64,000 nucleotides of DNA, taken from NCBI GenBank assembly GCA_020638955.1, contig JACKHO010000006.1:124001-188000 (forward strand), written 5' to 3'. Positions 62,376-64,000 of the stretch are shown here, piece after piece. This DNA comes from Planctomycetaceae bacterium (GTDB lineage Bacteria > Planctomycetota > Planctomycetia > Planctomycetales > Planctomycetaceae). The notes under the pieces are model-generated. The model ran no database searches, had not been told where the DNA came from, and saw nothing but the letters and a program-made list of their open reading frames with translations. Positions within the stretch are counted from its first letter, which is position 1. Every line of letters begins with the position of its first letter. The position numbers and the translations under genes were made by a program.

Positions 62376-63088
62376 TGCTGGCCCTCCCTCCGTGGAATTA
62401 TTCGGCTCTCATGCTGCTGGCACTCGCGGTGTCGGCAGTGCTGTTTCGTGCCACGGGAAGAAAACTCAGCCTCACGCCGGCCCAATACGGTGCAATCATG
62501 CTGGGAGCATTTTCGGGCAGTTTCATTGCAGCCCGGTTGCCCTACCTGTTCGATGATGTCTCCGCCCTCTGTTCCTGGCAGGGATGGGTTGGCAACGGTA
62601 AGACTATTCTGTTCGGCCTCGTGGGCGGTTATCTGGGAGTTGAACTCGCGAAATGGTGTGCCGATGTCAAGGTCTCCACGGGCGATCGTTTCGCCGTCCC
62701 GGTTGCCATTGGAATTGCCATTGGCCGGCTCGCCTGCTTCAACGGCGGCTGCTGTTTCGGTACAACGACATCACTGCCGTGGGGAGTCACCTTCGCCGAC
62801 GGCATCCCGCGTCATCCGACTCAGGTGTACGAGTCGCTGTTCCATGTAGTTGCCGCCGCCCTGATGACCTACTGCCTGTGGCAAGGATGGTTCAAAGACC
62901 GACTGATCCGGCTCTATTTTATCAGCTACGCAGGCTACCGCTTCCTGACCGAATTCATCAGACCCGAACCCCGCATCGCCTTCGGTCTGACCTGGTACCA
63001 GTTTATCGCCGCCGGTTTGATTGTACTGTTCATCGTTGTAGATCAAGTCCAAACGTCACGTACCACACCTGCGGCCACAGAGTCGTAG
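62375..63088 (+). CDS. Lgt-family (prolipoprotein diacylglyceryl transferase-like) membrane protein
   Basis: 237 residues, about seven membrane helices. The Lgt signature region is present (GRLACFNGGCCFG near 115, then HPTQVYESLFH near 148 and a C-terminal YRFLTEFIRPEP). Classical Lgt moves diacylglycerol to lipoprotein Cys; this shorter paralogue, fused in translation (TAATG overlap) to a Tes-like radical SAM gene, may handle a different glycerolipid substrate. It may not be the housekeeping Lgt. Confidence 0.8.
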   Translation: MLALPPWNYSALMLLALAVSAVLFRATGRKLSLTPAQYGAIMLGAFSGSFIAARLPYLFDDVSALCSWQGWVGNGKTILFGLVGGYLGVELAKWCADVKVSTGDRFAVPVAIGIAIGRLACFNGGCCFGTTTSLPWGVTFADGIPRHPTQVYESLFHVVAAALMTYCLWQGWFKDRLIRLYFISYAGYRFLTEFIRPEPRIAFGLTWYQFIAAGLIVLFIVVDQVQTSRTTPAATES

Positions 63089-63322
63089 TAGTTTGTCTAT
63101 CGCGATTTGTCAGGGACTGGGAAGCCGAGTAGGCGTTCGCTGTACGGTGCACTTTTATCAAGTCGCCGTGTTCAATGCCGCGAGGATGGTTTCAAATCCG
63201 GCCCGTTTGCATCCAGTTCAGCAAGTTGCCCCGAGCGACACCGCCGTTACACGACAACCTGGTCACACGTGACTGCATGCAACCCCATCGCCTGGTGTTC
63301 GTCACTTGCTGTGAAAATTGAT

Positions 63323-64000
63323 TTAGAACGGCGGGAACTCGAAGTTTCGCCAAATCAAATTGGTGCTGGGGACTGCATAAGTTCGCGTGTCAATTCCAGC
63401 ACCGCCGTCGATGATGAAGGTGTCGAGAAACAGACTATTGGTGATTTGCACGTTGTCGTTCCCTTCGCCAGTGAGCATGTAGGAGGACATGGTCGTGTAG
63501 ACGTCATTCAGGCGAACGACATCATTGCCGATCCCTATTCCGATGCTTCCCGTATAAACAATGAGGTGCTCTGCGATGAGATGATCGATGTCCACAGAAG
63601 ACATTCCCCGGACACGTATTGTCCGCCCGTCGCCACGTGGGAGACGCCCCGAACTTACAACATGGTTTAAGGTCACCGTGTCGCCCGAAATTCGGGCCCA
63701 ACTGCCAAACACTCGCACTGAATCCAGCAGAACGGTGGATTCACTGCGGGCAGAGAGCATTTGGACGACATCCACACCGGGATACAGTCCGTTGTCATTG
63801 TTCGCAGCCAGAGCCCCTAATTGGATGCTGTCATCACGTGAGTTGCCAGAAACCCCCAGGTTTCGCAGCGCACGGGTCGACTCGATGGTCGCCTCGCCGA
63901 TGATGGCGGCATCATCAGTGAAAATTACATCGAAAATGTAGGGGGAGAACAGATCGCGTACGCCTCGATATGCCCCGGCGTCGCCGACAGTCACGGTATC
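63323..64000 (-). CDS. C-terminal part of a beta-helix/repeat surface protein, 5' end outside window
   Basis: The minus-strand frame is open to the right edge; the visible ~225 residues are the protein's C-terminus. Repeating short strands with Asn/Gly/Asp turns (LGVSGNSRDDSIQLGALAAN, GIGIGNDVVRLNDV, GEGNDNVQITNSLF, IDGGAGID) look like a right-handed beta-helix or RTX-like ladder. Probably exported and related in style to the protein at 20-22.7 kb. Nothing is supported in 63089-63322. Confidence 0.65.
   Translation of the reverse strand, partial: DTVTVGDAGAYRGVRDLFSPYIFDVIFTDDAAIIGEATIESTRALRNLGVSGNSRDDSIQLGALAANNDNGLYPGVDVVQMLSARSESTVLLDSVRVFGSWARISGDTVTLNHVVSSGRLPRGDGRTIRVRGMSSVDIDHLIAEHLIVYTGSIGIGIGNDVVRLNDVYTTMSSYMLTGEGNDNVQITNSLFLDTFIIDGGAGIDTRTYAVPSTNLIWRNFEFPPF

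Noticed and set aside
63107..63670. 187-codon plus-strand frame near the right edge
   Set aside because: Overlaps the minus-strand beta-helix gene over most of its length; no motif or ribosome site.
1..64000. tRNA, rRNA or CRISPR array
   Set aside because: No cloverleaf, rRNA segment or regularly spaced direct repeat was noticed by eye; a tRNA scan was not possible, so a missed tRNA cannot be excluded.

Overview
The window looks like a chromosomal segment of a Planctomycetota bacterium (order Planctomycetales by gene content; genus not assigned). Signs of this are the DUF1501, DUF1552 and DUF1592 secreted protein families, an ECF sigma factor paired with a Ser/Thr kinase that carries formylglycine-enzyme-like (FGE) domains, a sulfatase, a cell-surface protein with the planctomycete-type N-terminal EDRTLL motif, MJ0042-like zinc-ribbon proteins, and scattered short hairpin repeats. 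No tRNA, rRNA or CRISPR array was recognised.

Layout. 1-5 kb: a DsbD-like protein (cut by the left edge), a HlyD-type adaptor and a DUF1552 protein. 4.7-11.7 kb: ECF sigma factor and a 2104-residue membrane Ser/Thr kinase. 11.7-19.8 kb: ArsC, a fused double esterase/SMP-30 protein, a Gfo/Idh/MocA oxidoreductase, a small BamE-like protein, a DUF1501 protein and a family 2 glycosyltransferase. 20-27 kb: a large beta-helix/FG-GAP surface protein, a sulfatase and FtsK.

27-45 kb is an accessory, defence-like island. It begins with two solitary cassette-like genes (a DUF6602 protein and an unknown), each preceded by the same ~200 bp element and separated by palindromic repeats. Next come a zinc-ribbon/WD40-like membrane protein, a broken trypsin-like protease, two small genes, and a retron: an msr-msd-like RNA with an 18-bp a1/a2 pairing, followed by its reverse transcriptase. 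Converging on the retron is a tightly overlapping four-gene operon: EAD1-trypsin-EAD effector, EAD-bearing adaptor, MoxR AAA+ ATPase, and a vWA-like/WD40 membrane protein. This matches the vWA-MoxR-EAD type of NTP-dependent conflict system and is the most interesting part of the window.

45-54 kb returns to ordinary genes: DUF1592 cytochrome-like protein, a BlaR1/BlaI pair with overlapping operators, ferrochelatase, a histidine kinase and TrpS. 54-56.4 kb is a second small repeat-rich accessory spot with an FRG-domain gene and a tandem duplication that left a gene fragment; it shares repeat families with the first island. 56.4-60 kb holds an Rrf2 regulator with three c-type haem proteins and a GxxExxY gene bracketed by hairpins. 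60-63 kb holds two small membrane proteins, a radical SAM protein resembling tetraether-lipid synthase and an Lgt-like membrane protein. The right edge cuts another beta-helix protein.
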